From a virus: a DNA stretch of 32,322 nt. Positions 16,204 through 24,104 of the stretch are shown here, one piece after another; positions within the stretch are counted from its first letter, which is position 1; each line of letters begins with the position of its first letter. The notes under the pieces were generated by a model. That model had not been told where the DNA came from. It saw only the letters and a program-made list of their open reading frames with translations, and did no database searches. A program made the position numbers and the translations under genes. The stretch is taken from the IMG/VR virus record IMGVR_UViG_3300025313_000086, positions 1 to 32,322 of that record. The stretch is one strand, 5' to 3'.

Positions 16204-18198
16204 ATGGTTGGTCAAAAATTAGTAGCTCCGGGTTCTGTTAAGATAAGCGGAAAAGTTTATCTTGTGGCTCGCGACCGGGATGGTAAATTGGTGTACACTC
16301 ATAAGAGTGGTCCTGTGGAGCGCGGTCTTGGCTTATGGGAAAAAGTGGCATTTAGGGACGGATTGGCTGGAATGGGATATTCTGTCGAAACTCCGAATGC
16401 GCCAGAGGAGGGTTTCTACTACTCCCAAAAGTGCTTAAATACGGTAGCGGGGGCGCTCCAGCCTAATCCTTTAGTGACAGTATTGTCCTCTGCTATGACT
16501 ACCGAAGTTCGTCATTTCTTCGAAGCAGAAGATTCTGCGGGAAATTTTTATCTTTACGCGTTGGGAGTTGGTGAGATAGCTAAAATTAAATTGGGTGCTA
16601 CACCCACATTGGTGAGTGTTTTTACTGCCTCTCCCATTCAATCTACGGATAAATTTGGTAAGCCTGTTCGGTCACGGATTGTAGAAGCTGCGTTTCAAAG
16701 CGATGCGTTCCAGGAGGACGCTTTCTCTACAATTGATTCGGACCAGTGGATTCTCCCTGTAGATTCTGGTAAGCGTATGATTGAATTAACTCAAGTAGGG
16801 ATAGACCCGACGGCGGATACGTGGAATCTTAGGGAGGATGTGAGTACGGGAGCTTCACAGTTTGCTATAGCGGCGGAAAATTTTTGGAGAGCCGTATCCT
16901 CTGATTTTGGGACTAAGATTAGTGCTTGTGACATTCTAAACGACCCAGCGGTTGGGGTAAATTGGGGGGATGAATTTCCAGTCGGTGACCAGGGTGCTAA
17001 GGTTACTGCCCTAATTCCCTTACATAGGTTTGTTTTTGTGATTACAGAGGGGAATATTTTTGGGGCTACAGAAGATTTTAATGCAGATGTAGCTGGGGGA
17101 GCGATTAGTTTTTCTGAAATGCTTCCTGATATGAAATTTCAGAAGGAATTAATTGATGGTGCACCGGTAACGGGAATGGGGGCGATAGGATGGGATGCGT
17201 CAGTTTTAATTCCGGCTCCTTACGCTCTTTATCAACACAGTATTTCTGATTATCGAATGGTTGGGCCAGATTCATTTCTCGGAAATAATGGCATTGAGCC
17301 TAACCTAACGGACCAAATACGATTTGGTCGCCAAAGAGGAATGGATACAACTGGACATTGGATTTACTGTATATATGAAATGGCAGATGGTAGTGGATTT
17401 TATATATTGGCTGGTAGGAAAAGAAAGGATGCAGAGGGCGGAATAGAACCGTTAGTGTGGCAACCTATTTACTATCGGGCTACAGGCCGCGCTTTGGCTA
17501 TTCGTGTTACCCGTAATGGTGTGGGTGACCCTCGGTTGGTGTGGTCAGTGGATAATGGGGATTTTGAGTGGATAAGTTTAGGTTTGGATGGGGGACCATT
17601 TAAGCCGGGGGGTTCTTACGGAAAGGCTGGGGATAGTGGTATTTGGTTTGGAAAAGAGTTTGACCTAGACGAACCGGGTACACCCAAATTGCTACGGGAA
17701 GCAGAAATAGTTGTGGATGGAGGAGTAGCTACTTTAACGTGGCAGAATAAGGTTCAACGTGATGGTGGGGCAGCGGATAATGTTGGTAGCGGAATTACTG
17801 TCAGCGGGACTCAATTTTTTGCCTCTAATGTTTCCGCTCGACGTATACGTCCTATTATTCAATGGTCCGCCGCTGGCGGGTATACTCCTGCTGGTAACGT
17901 TACTAAAGTGCGTAAAATTATATATCGGGGGTCTTGGCTTCCTAACGTTTCGGATGAGTTTACCTTTCTTGTGGATATTCTTGCCACAGCGCGACGGCAG
18001 GGAGTGTCTCCTAAGAAGGTAAGATTAGATTTAAACGCTCTTGTCTTATCTGGGTCCTACTCTTTTATTGATTTGCATGGGGCTTCCGCTGTGCAGGTAA
18101 TAGTTGCCCCTGTGGAATATATTGAGGGTACGGAGAAGATAGGATTAGAGGGACGAGAGATAGCTAAAATTACAGTTACAGTTCACGAGTTAAGTTAG
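16204..18198 (+). CDS. Large beta-rich tail protein, possible nozzle
   Basis: A 664-residue protein with many repeated beta-strand segments and aspartate/glycine turns (NFYLYALGVGEIAKIKL, HWIYCIYEMADGSGFYIL, WQPIYYRATGRALAIRVT), as in beta-propellers. Tail nozzle proteins of short-tailed phages are large and propeller-like and lie in this part of the gene order, so that is my preferred guess. The ATG follows the previous stop directly (TAAATG). No enzyme motif is seen. Confidence 0.5.
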   Translation: MVGQKLVAPGSVKISGKVYLVARDRDGKLVYTHKSGPVERGLGLWEKVAFRDGLAGMGYSVETPNAPEEGFYYSQKCLNTVAGALQPNPLVTVLSSAMTTEVRHFFEAEDSAGNFYLYALGVGEIAKIKLGATPTLVSVFTASPIQSTDKFGKPVRSRIVEAAFQSDAFQEDAFSTIDSDQWILPVDSGKRMIELTQVGIDPTADTWNLREDVSTGASQFAIAAENFWRAVSSDFGTKISACDILNDPAVGVNWGDEFPVGDQGAKVTALIPLHRFVFVITEGNIFGATEDFNADVAGGAISFSEMLPDMKFQKELIDGAPVTGMGAIGWDASVLIPAPYALYQHSISDYRMVGPDSFLGNNGIEPNLTDQIRFGRQRGMDTTGHWIYCIYEMADGSGFYILAGRKRKDAEGGIEPLVWQPIYYRATGRALAIRVTRNGVGDPRLVWSVDNGDFEWISLGLDGGPFKPGGSYGKAGDSGIWFGKEFDLDEPGTPKLLREAEIVVDGGVATLTWQNKVQRDGGAADNVGSGITVSGTQFFASNVSARRIRPIIQWSAAGGYTPAGNVTKVRKIIYRGSWLPNVSDEFTFLVDILATARRQGVSPKKVRLDLNALVLSGSYSFIDLHGASAVQVIVAPVEYIEGTEKIGLEGREIAKITVTVHELS

Positions 18199-18207
18199 GA
18201 GTCAAGC

Positions 18208-18810
18208 ATGGCTGTAAAGCACGCATATCCTAGTGGAAAAGCAGACGGTGGGGATGCTACCAAGGTTCGACCTACTAATTGGAATGCAGACCACGTAGGG
18301 GACCAGACGCTAGACCGAAGTATGACTACACAACAAGTAGTAAGTAGGACTGACGAGGTTTCAATTTACAGCTTTTCCATACCGGCTAATAAGATGGGTT
18401 CAGACGGTGGTGTCCTTTTAAATCTGGGTGGGACAATACTTGCGAATGTAGCGGGAACTCTTACTGTAAGAGTAAAATTGGGCGCGACGACTATTTTAAC
18501 CTCTACAGCAATGGATATAAACGACGCTAGCGTTACTTATAAGTTTACGCTAGAAATTTTACTAATGAATTTGGCAACAAACTCGCAAAAATGTTGGGCG
18601 AATTTTCAAGCTATAGCCAGTGTGGATACCCTTCCATTAGGTCGTCTTGACCAAACTGCCGGTGTTTTTGGAAATGGCTATAACGTAGCTGCTGAGGACA
18701 CGAGTCTTGCCCGAACCTTTGATGTAACAGTTCAGTGGTCTGCCAGTAGTGCTAGTTTGGATTTCAAGAAGGAGATGGCTCTTCTCACGCTCGTTGCGCC
18801 AACACCTTAA
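18208..18810 (+). CDS. Tail fibre-type protein with conserved N-terminal motif
   Basis: A 200-residue protein beginning KHAYPSGKADGGDATKVRPT then NWNADHV, a motif I recognise at the N-terminus of many phage tail fibre or appendage proteins. The rest is beta-rich (GGTILANVAGTLTVRVKLG). TTAGGAG lies about 10 bases upstream of the ATG, and the stop overlaps the next start (TAATGG). It probably forms an attachment or adaptor piece for the following fibre gene. Confidence 0.65.
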   Translation: MAVKHAYPSGKADGGDATKVRPTNWNADHVGDQTLDRSMTTQQVVSRTDEVSIYSFSIPANKMGSDGGVLLNLGGTILANVAGTLTVRVKLGATTILTSTAMDINDASVTYKFTLEILLMNLATNSQKCWANFQAIASVDTLPLGRLDQTAGVFGNGYNVAAEDTSLARTFDVTVQWSASSASLDFKKEMALLTLVAPTP

Positions 18811-19718
18811 TGGCTACTGATAGGGAAATTCATCGTCTCAATGCCCTCCTAAATCATCCCATATTCATTAAACTTATGCAGGGTGGTCCCCTAGCTATTC
18901 CACAGGGAGGGTTTTTAGTAGAGGGAAGGCGTATTCTAGGGGGGTCCCCCACTGACGGGCAGGTTATGACTTGGGATGAGATTATTAGAGCATACGTTCC
19001 CAAGACTCCCGCTGCTGGGGGTGGTGGCGTTACTAATCATGCCCTGCTAACTAATCTTGACTACGCTAGCGCTGGGCACACCGGCTTTGTGGCGGCGGCT
19101 CTCTTCAACGCTCAGACCATTCTCGCCGCCGTCTCCGACGACACGCCCGTAGCTGTGACGGTGGCTGAGCAACGCATTCTTGGACGGAAAACGGGCGGCA
19201 ACATCGCGGCCCTGACCGGCGCGGAGATATTGGCAATCCTGACCATGCAGGCTGCCGCAGACTTTAACTTCAATCTGCGGGAAATTCTTTCCATCGCAGC
19301 CGCCACAATGAACACCAGCGCGGCGCGATTTACCGACGTGAACAAGGCCATCACGTCGGGCAAGACGGGCGTTGTAGCTGCTGCCAATGACACGGCTGAC
19401 TTCTTGGCGATGGTGCCTAGACCTGCGAAGTTTGTGATAACCCATGTATACGTATCATTTAAGGTCGCGCCTACAGTTCAGGTCACCATCCAGCCACGTT
19501 TAGACACGGCTGGGTTAAGTGCTGCTCCTTCCTGGGCGAACTTGAGTGCCGAAACGGCAGTCGTGGCGGCGAATAACTATGGCGTTCTTAAGACTCTAGC
19601 AACGCCAGTCACAGTCAGTGATTCCAACCGCCTTGGTTTCAGTGTCACGGGCGCGGGTGCGAACGGTGAGAACATCTTGGTGATGTTCGTAGGATATCAG
19701 GCAATAACAACTCCATGA
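18810..19718 (+). CDS. Tail fibre protein, mosaic in base composition
   Basis: A 302-residue protein. The N-terminal 70 residues are ordinary; then HALLTNLDYASAGHTGF (about residues 77-93), a widespread tail fibre motif, and AEQRILGRKTGGNIAALTGA, another fibre motif. The C-terminal half is beta-rich (TVQVTIQPRLDTAGL) and could be a trimeric head domain. The G+C content and codon choice rise sharply right after the HTGF motif (near 19,070), so the gene seems to be a recombinant joining a native base to an acquired distal part. Confidence 0.7.
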   Translation: MATDREIHRLNALLNHPIFIKLMQGGPLAIPQGGFLVEGRRILGGSPTDGQVMTWDEIIRAYVPKTPAAGGGGVTNHALLTNLDYASAGHTGFVAAALFNAQTILAAVSDDTPVAVTVAEQRILGRKTGGNIAALTGAEILAILTMQAAADFNFNLREILSIAAATMNTSAARFTDVNKAITSGKTGVVAAANDTADFLAMVPRPAKFVITHVYVSFKVAPTVQVTIQPRLDTAGLSAAPSWANLSAETAVVAANNYGVLKTLATPVTVSDSNRLGFSVTGAGANGENILVMFVGYQAITTP

Positions 19719-20539
19719 TAACCACCGAGCCCAACCCCCACACAGGCGGCAGGCGAGTCATCGGCCTCGGCACCGTAACGGCGGCTGAGGTACGCCGTCT
19801 TCGTACCACTGACCTTCGGGACGCCTATTTCGGCCCGGACGGTGCCAACCTACTCGTCTTGGATGGCATCGACTTCCGGGGTTACGACCTCCGCAACACG
19901 ACGCTAGTGGATGGCTTTGTCCGCAACTGTGACTTTTCCACAGCACAGACGGACTATCTTTACTCGCGCCGGATGCAGTGGGAAATCAGCAACGTTTTCC
20001 CAACCGACACCGCCAGCGTCCTGAACCATGACATCATTGCGGCGATAGTGGGCAAGGCGCTGGTCAACCTAGCCGGGGTCGAGCGGGACGCGGCGGTGAA
20101 GCTGCGTGAGCACCTGCTTGACCTATCTACCTCCTGGAAGGACAGCATCGAACTGCTGATGCGTGTCCTGAGCCTGAACTTGAACGAGGTGGAGCGGTTT
20201 CTCCGCAAGGCGTTCACGGGCTACCCCAAACTCATTGCTCGTCTGGACGCTGTAGTGGCCGAGGGCGAGTTCATCCCTCCACGGGCGCTGGTTCAGGCAA
20301 CCGCAACGCCGCTCCCAGGGCGGCAGCAAATCGACTGGCTGAACCTCCCCGTCCCCACCCACCGTGACGACCGATGGGAGATAGAGCGTCTGATTGAGGC
20401 TCAGCACGAGTCCATCGGCCCCATCAACGTCCACATCTACTGGCTCCAGCCAGAGGTTAAGCCTATCGTGTCCCTCTACGGCGACCTCCAGCCAAACCCT
20501 CCGTGGGGCTGGTGGCGTCGTGAAGGTTGGGAAATCTAG
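19715..20539 (+). CDS. Tail-associated protein with pentapeptide-like segment
   Basis: A 274-residue protein overlapping the fibre gene by 4 bases (ATGA). Residues about 51-78 (DFRGYDLRNTTLVDGFVRNC) follow a five-residue rhythm like pentapeptide repeats. Residues about 100-200 are helical. The C-terminus is Trp/Pro-rich (PPWGWWRREGWEI). It lies in the GC-rich block. I cannot name the family; position suggests a fibre accessory, chaperone or receptor-binding part. Confidence 0.55.
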   Translation: MITTEPNPHTGGRRVIGLGTVTAAEVRRLRTTDLRDAYFGPDGANLLVLDGIDFRGYDLRNTTLVDGFVRNCDFSTAQTDYLYSRRMQWEISNVFPTDTASVLNHDIIAAIVGKALVNLAGVERDAAVKLREHLLDLSTSWKDSIELLMRVLSLNLNEVERFLRKAFTGYPKLIARLDAVVAEGEFIPPRALVQATATPLPGRQQIDWLNLPVPTHRDDRWEIERLIEAQHESIGPINVHIYWLQPEVKPIVSLYGDLQPNPPWGWWRREGWEI

Positions 20540-21801
20540 TGGCGTGGTGCAACGGCACCGGCGGCGAGGTCGGGATGCGGCAGCAGGTGGGCGGGCCGTG
20601 GCCATGGGCCGACTGTACCGCTACCGCCGTCTACGACTCTGATGTGACTCCGAACGGGGTACATACCGGACGTGCAGGTATCCTATTGCAGTCCGGCCAG
20701 CGTCTGGCCGACTTCCGTGGCCTGGCGTTCGACGGCAGCGCGACCTACGCCATCTTCGAGCTTTGGTTCAGGCTCGTGACGCCCAACGGGTCATCGGGCC
20801 AGGCCGACTCTCTGACAGTCAGGATGGGAGGTGTCGGTGCGGGTGGCGTACACTGGATAATTCGTGTCAGCACCACGGCATTCGTAGCCGATACCGTATA
20901 CCTGCGGCGGTCGAACTCCGCAACGAACGTGGACTCGAAGGTGCTCCCGCTGGTGGGCTGGCACAAGTTCGCCTTCAAGATACAGATAAGCGCAGGCGCG
21001 GGGCAGTATGACATCGAGTGGTTCTACGGCAACGACTCAACCGCCCTGGCCTCGGAGGGGTCGTTCACAGCGGGCGCAGTCAACCAATGCATGGAGGACT
21101 TTGAACTCGTAGCCCTTGGCAAGCCGACGAAGGGACAGGCTCTGATGTGGGGCATCGATGACGTAGCGATGATGGACTCCAGCGGCTCAATACTGAACAG
21201 CGAACTCGCTACGTCTTTTGGCTACGTGCCCTGGCAGCCTGATTCGGACATCACTACCGGCTGGGGCAACGACGGTGGCTCTGAAGCGCATGAGTTCCGG
21301 CGTGTTGACAACTTCAACTCCGACGATGGGGCAGACCCCGCCGTAGACAACTGGCTTACACTCGCCTCCGGCGTTACGGGCACGGAGGAGTTCGGCTTCC
21401 CCGATATGACAGTGGGCGAGACGCCGCTGATGGTCATCGCCCACGCTTGCAGCCGCCTAGCTATCGGGGGGGAGCCCGACCTGGTGCGCCATCAGGTCGC
21501 AGGGGAGAGCGCCTACGAACAGCCCTGGGACATCGACGGCGAAGACCCCACGGGCGGCGGCGTGTTCGAGTTGAGCACGAAGTACCTCCGCACGACAGGC
21601 GACGGCAACCCGTGGACGGAGGCACGGTTCAATGCCTTCAGGGCAGGCTTCAAGAAGGACACAACGGGCGTGGCGCAACAGGTGGACAACTTCGGGCTGG
21701 AGGTGTTCGGCGACAACCTGACGGCCCCCGCACGGACGGTGGAGTACGTTCCCCCCGCCAGCGCGGGGTCAGCCCCGCCGGTAATAGCCCAGGTAATATG
21801 A
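20539..21801 (+). CDS. Probable receptor-binding or tail tip protein
   Basis: A 420-residue protein, GTG start sharing one base with the previous stop (TAGTG) and GAAGG about 12 bases upstream; a TTG at 20527 would add 4 residues. It is rich in Gly, Asp and Trp with many beta-strands; FELWFRLVTPNGSSGQADSL and WHKFAFKIQISAGAGQYDIE recall concanavalin/LamG-like sandwiches in sugar-binding tail proteins. The C-terminal third is rich in Asp and Gly. It is part of the GC-rich block and would be the natural host-range determinant. Confidence 0.5.
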   Translation: MAWCNGTGGEVGMRQQVGGPWPWADCTATAVYDSDVTPNGVHTGRAGILLQSGQRLADFRGLAFDGSATYAIFELWFRLVTPNGSSGQADSLTVRMGGVGAGGVHWIIRVSTTAFVADTVYLRRSNSATNVDSKVLPLVGWHKFAFKIQISAGAGQYDIEWFYGNDSTALASEGSFTAGAVNQCMEDFELVALGKPTKGQALMWGIDDVAMMDSSGSILNSELATSFGYVPWQPDSDITTGWGNDGGSEAHEFRRVDNFNSDDGADPAVDNWLTLASGVTGTEEFGFPDMTVGETPLMVIAHACSRLAIGGEPDLVRHQVAGESAYEQPWDIDGEDPTGGGVFELSTKYLRTTGDGNPWTEARFNAFRAGFKKDTTGVAQQVDNFGLEVFGDNLTAPARTVEYVPPASAGSAPPVIAQVI

Positions 21802-21821
21802 CTTTGGAGGAGGAGACTACC

Positions 21822-22007
21822 ATGCTTGACTCAGCCGAACGACGACGGTTGGCGATGGAGTGCCTGCTCGCGGCGCACCAGCTGGAGGACGTGGCCGACG
21901 TTCTCCTCAACGGTTCGCCGGTGATGACGGTGTTGGTGAAGTTCAAGGAGCCGCTGAACGCGCTTACCGCGCTGGCGAAGGCGATCCCGCAAGAGGCGGC
22001 GGACTAG
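21822..22007 (+). CDS. Small helical protein
   Basis: A 61-residue protein; GGAGGAGGAG stands about 7 bases before ATG 21822, deciding this start over ATG 21798. It is mostly helix (AERRRLAMECLLAAHQLEDV) with no membrane segment or motif. It lies between the tail tip gene and the lysis cassette. Unknown function. Confidence 0.55.
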   Translation: MLDSAERRRLAMECLLAAHQLEDVADVLLNGSPVMTVLVKFKEPLNALTALAKAIPQEAAD

Positions 22008-22027
22008 AGGAGCATAGGGAAAGGTAA

Positions 22028-22294
22028 ATGCATATGCAGGAACCCCATCGGCACCTCGACTTAGACGAACGCCTCAAGTCCATTGAGATTAACATCACCA
22101 GTGGCTTCGCCGGTACTCACAAGCGGCTGGACGGGCTGAACGACCAGAACGCCAAGAACACAAAGTTCCGCGAGGAGATGCAGTGGGAACGGAGTCACGA
22201 CAAGGACATGCGGGGCGAGTTTCGGGCCTGGCTGCTGGGGGCGGTGGCAGCGGTAGCGATGATAAACGGCGTGGTGATGGTGCTAGTCAAGTGA
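22028..22294 (+). CDS. Small membrane-anchored protein, XhlA-like
   Basis: An 88-residue protein with a polar helical N-terminus (LDERLKSIEINITSGFAGTH) and one C-terminal transmembrane helix (WLLGAVAAVAMINGVVMVLV, residues about 68-87). This layout, a cytoplasmic coiled helix followed by a single C-terminal anchor, is that of XhlA/hemolysin-type lysis proteins. AAAGG precedes the ATG by about 4 bases. It overlaps the next gene by 4 bases (GTGA) and lies two genes before the endolysin, so a role in lysis is likely. Confidence 0.6.
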   Translation: MHMQEPHRHLDLDERLKSIEINITSGFAGTHKRLDGLNDQNAKNTKFREEMQWERSHDKDMRGEFRAWLLGAVAAVAMINGVVMVLVK

Positions 22295-22485
22295 ACTGTA
22301 GAGCCGCTGTACTGCTGTTCTTCGCTCCGCTGGCGTTTGGGTGCCTGCTGGGCATCGCCATAGCCAACAGCCTCATCACAGCCCTGGAGGATGCACAGCG
22401 AGAGCGGCGCGAGCGTGTGACGCGGGTCACTACGCCCTACTGGCGTCTCCCCGGCTCAATTGAGTCTGACGCTGTGAGGAACTGA
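22291..22485 (+). CDS. Small single-span membrane protein of the lysis cassette
   Basis: A 64-residue protein with a GTG start overlapping the previous stop (GTGA). An N-terminal hydrophobic segment (AAVLLFFAPLAFGCLLGIAI) is followed by an Arg/Glu-rich helix and a polar tail. The Cys at position 18 is preceded by AFG, which is not a proper lipobox, so I do not call a lipoprotein. Its stop overlaps the endolysin ATG. It may be an antiholin, signal-anchor partner or spanin-like piece. Confidence 0.5.
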   Translation: MNCRAAVLLFFAPLAFGCLLGIAIANSLITALEDAQRERRERVTRVTTPYWRLPGSIESDAVRN

Positions 22486-23255
22486 TGCGCTGCCCATTTG
22501 CCGTCTGGATTGGCTCGCCCAACTACTGGCCTGGCCGGTTGCCGCTAGAGAGCATCGTAGACCACATCGCCCAGGGGACGCTCGTCGGCACGGACGCCTG
22601 GTTCAACAACCCTGACAATGACCAAGCCAGCTCGCATTTCGAGGTCGGCAAGAAGGGCGAAATCCACCAGTACGTTGAGACCGACGACTCAGCGTGGGGG
22701 AACGGAGTCCTCCTGAAGCCTGACCTGACTGTCCCGTGGATTGCTCAAGCCTTCGCATCCAAGACGTATGCGGAATACTGGAGCCGTCACCCGAATCGGC
22801 GGACTATCAGCATTGAGCATGAGGGATACACGGGGGAGCCCTGGACGGAGGCGATGTACGCTTCGGACCTGCGCCTGAAGCGCTGGCTCTTGGAGACTCA
22901 CGAGTTTGGCCAGTCGATTGAGGGCCATCTTCTACTCGGCCATCACCAGTTCGATTCAGTGAACCGCTCGCGTTGCCCTGGCACGGGCTGGCCGAAGGCG
23001 CGGCTGTTCGCAGACCTAATGGAGGACGACATGAGACCAGATGAAGTCATAGCGCTCATCAAGGCTCACGCGCCACAGGCCATTATGGACGCGCTGGCGA
23101 CCCCGGATGGAGTCGCCTTCAAGGGGCTCAAGCGGGAGGTTGCGGAAGAGGCACAGAAACTCCTGACCGCTCACGCCGCGACTCCGCACGGCGGGACGGG
23201 CGGACTCACGACGGAGCAGGTCAAACAAATCGTCCGCGATTTAGTGAAGGAGTAG
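22485..23255 (+). CDS. Endolysin, N-acetylmuramoyl-L-alanine amidase (Amidase_2)
   Basis: A 256-residue peptidoglycan amidase, which cuts the bond between muramic acid and the stem peptide. Zinc ligands are expected at His27 (IVDHIAQG), His153 or His154 (LGHHQFDS) and Cys164 (SRCPGTGWP); SSHFEVGKKGEIHQYV and TISIEHEGY are the characteristic middle motifs. The C-terminal 75 residues are Ala/Glu-rich helix, perhaps for binding the wall. No signal peptide is visible, so it needs the neighbouring membrane proteins for access. It shares the stop/start TGATG with the gene before it. Confidence 0.88.
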   Translation: MRCPFAVWIGSPNYWPGRLPLESIVDHIAQGTLVGTDAWFNNPDNDQASSHFEVGKKGEIHQYVETDDSAWGNGVLLKPDLTVPWIAQAFASKTYAEYWSRHPNRRTISIEHEGYTGEPWTEAMYASDLRLKRWLLETHEFGQSIEGHLLLGHHQFDSVNRSRCPGTGWPKARLFADLMEDDMRPDEVIALIKAHAPQAIMDALATPDGVAFKGLKREVAEEAQKLLTAHAATPHGGTGGLTTEQVKQIVRDLVKE

Positions 23256-23260
23256 GCGTG

Positions 23261-23409
23261 ATGGGACCATCGAGCTAGCGGGCCTCGTGCTCGTCCTGTT
23301 GTTGATGACAGTGGGGATGGCTTTCGTACTGCGTTCGACTCCTCCACCCCCAGAGCAACAGACAGGCAAAGACATAATTCTACCGGGCAGTGAAAGGAGA
23401 CAGAGATGA
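23261..23409 (+). CDS. Small membrane protein, frame apparently shifted near its start
   Basis: A strong ribosome site (AAGGAG, 23247-23252) stands 8 bases before ATG 23261, but that frame stops after five codons. The next frame encodes a clear product: IELAGLVLVLLLMTVGMAF, then a Pro-rich polar tail (RSTPPPPEQQTGKD), ending at TGA 23407-23409, which overlaps the following ATG as ATGA. One extra G in the GGG run at 23263-23265 would join start and body (M-G-T-I-E-L-A). Otherwise translation would have to begin at GTG 23287. The overlap and the ribosome site argue for a real gene with a one-base loss or sequencing error. Confidence 0.5.
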
Positions 23410-23699
23410 TAGAGACAGGACTCGGCGTAATGTTTGGGGCATTCCTTCCGCCCCTAATATCGTTCCTAAAGCAAAGGCATTGGCCTGTGTGGGCAAAAAT
23501 GGTCTTGACAATCGGGTTGTCACTCGTAGCTGGAGCCGTAAGCTCAGCGATAGACGGAACCGTAAACTTTAATGGTGACCTAATTCATGACCCAGAGGGG
23601 CTATTAGCAGCAGCCGCCGCCGCTTTTACGTCTGCTACTGTGATTTATCGGACCTTCTTCCGAGACACCAATTGGAATGACACCCTAACGGGACCCTAA
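23406..23699 (+). CDS. Holin-like membrane protein
   Basis: A 97-residue protein with three hydrophobic segments, about residues 5-21 (GLGVMFGAFLPPLISFL), 29-47 (VWAKMVLTIGLSLVAGAVSS) and 66-82 (LLAAAAAAFTSATVIY), and a polar C-terminus. Small size, several spans and position after the endolysin fit a holin that permeabilises the inner membrane. AAGGAG lies 6 bases upstream of the ATG. G+C content is back to background, unlike the endolysin. It converges with, and overlaps by 15 bases, the end of the minus-strand NDT-like gene. Confidence 0.65.
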   Translation: MIETGLGVMFGAFLPPLISFLKQRHWPVWAKMVLTIGLSLVAGAVSSAIDGTVNFNGDLIHDPEGLLAAAAAAFTSATVIYRTFFRDTNWNDTLTGP

Positions 23700-24104
23700 C
23701 GCCAGTCTCCACAATCGCACCGTTTCGGGAAGACCCTCTTGTAGGGTCTTCCCTTTATAAATCAAGGGGTGCGCTAAAATAGCGCTTGTAGCGTCCATTA
23801 ACTCACTTCCCCACAATACTACAGGGATTTCCCCACGGATAGCTACTCCAACCTCAACGCTTGTGCCAAAGGACCGCGAGGAAAAGTGGGCTAGGAGAAT
23901 GGTTGCTTCCTTGGCTACTGAAATGTCTATCCTTGCAACAGATAAAGCTGCGTATTGGTCTGGACAGTAACCGCCCCAAGCCTTTAAGGGGTCAAATGTT
24001 GGTATTCGATTTCCCCGTAGGAAGGAGCGGGCTCTATCCCGCCAAGTCAACTCCGCTTCTAGGTCCTCTGTTGAGTCTATTGGTCCCCCCAAGTAAACAT
24101 ACAC
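23685..24104 (-). CDS. Nucleoside 2-deoxyribosyltransferase-like protein
   Basis: A 139-residue protein of the NDT / deoxynucleoside N-glycosidase-like superfamily. Motifs: YLGGPID at the N-terminus (nucleotide-binding loop), ARIDISVAKEATILLAHFS, then FGTSVEVGVAIRGEIPVVLW, where the Glu of SVEVG matches the catalytic Glu of NDTs. The start is GTG 24104, with AAGGAG about 8 bases upstream and one base shared with the purZ stop (TAGTG). It could transfer or hydrolyse the base of deoxynucleosides or dNMPs, hence act on the purine pool next to PurZ. Substrate is not readable from sequence. Confidence 0.7.
   Translation of the reverse strand: MYVYLGGPIDSTEDLEAELTWRDRARSFLRGNRIPTFDPLKAWGGYCPDQYAALSVARIDISVAKEATILLAHFSSRSFGTSVEVGVAIRGEIPVVLWGSELMDATSAILAHPLIYKGKTLQEGLPETVRLWRLALGSR
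23727..23756 (+). terminator. Intrinsic terminator between converging operons
   Basis: A perfect 11-bp stem (GGGAAGACCCT, 23727-23737, and AGGGTCTTCCC, 23743-23753) with a CTTGT loop, followed by TTT. It stands 28 bases after the holin-like stop and should end rightward transcription. It sits inside the 3' end of the convergent NDT-like gene, whose codons it constrains. Confidence 0.7.

Noticed and set aside
21447-21821. Upstream extension of the 61-residue protein at 21822
   Set aside because: The long frame shadows the tail tip gene in another frame, with low-complexity Arg/Gly composition; ATG 21822 has a strong ribosome site.
22183-22290. Upstream extension of the 64-residue membrane protein
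   Set aside because: It lies inside the preceding gene in another frame and is Gly/Ser-rich; GTG 22291 with the GTGA overlap is the better start.
22291-22485. Lipoprotein (outer spanin) call
   Set aside because: The Cys is preceded by AFG, not a proper lipobox, and the tail is not typical of spanins.
23771-23785. GCGCTA/TAGCGC short hairpin as a second terminator
   Set aside because: Only 6 bp with a three-base loop, inside coding sequence, with no T-run.
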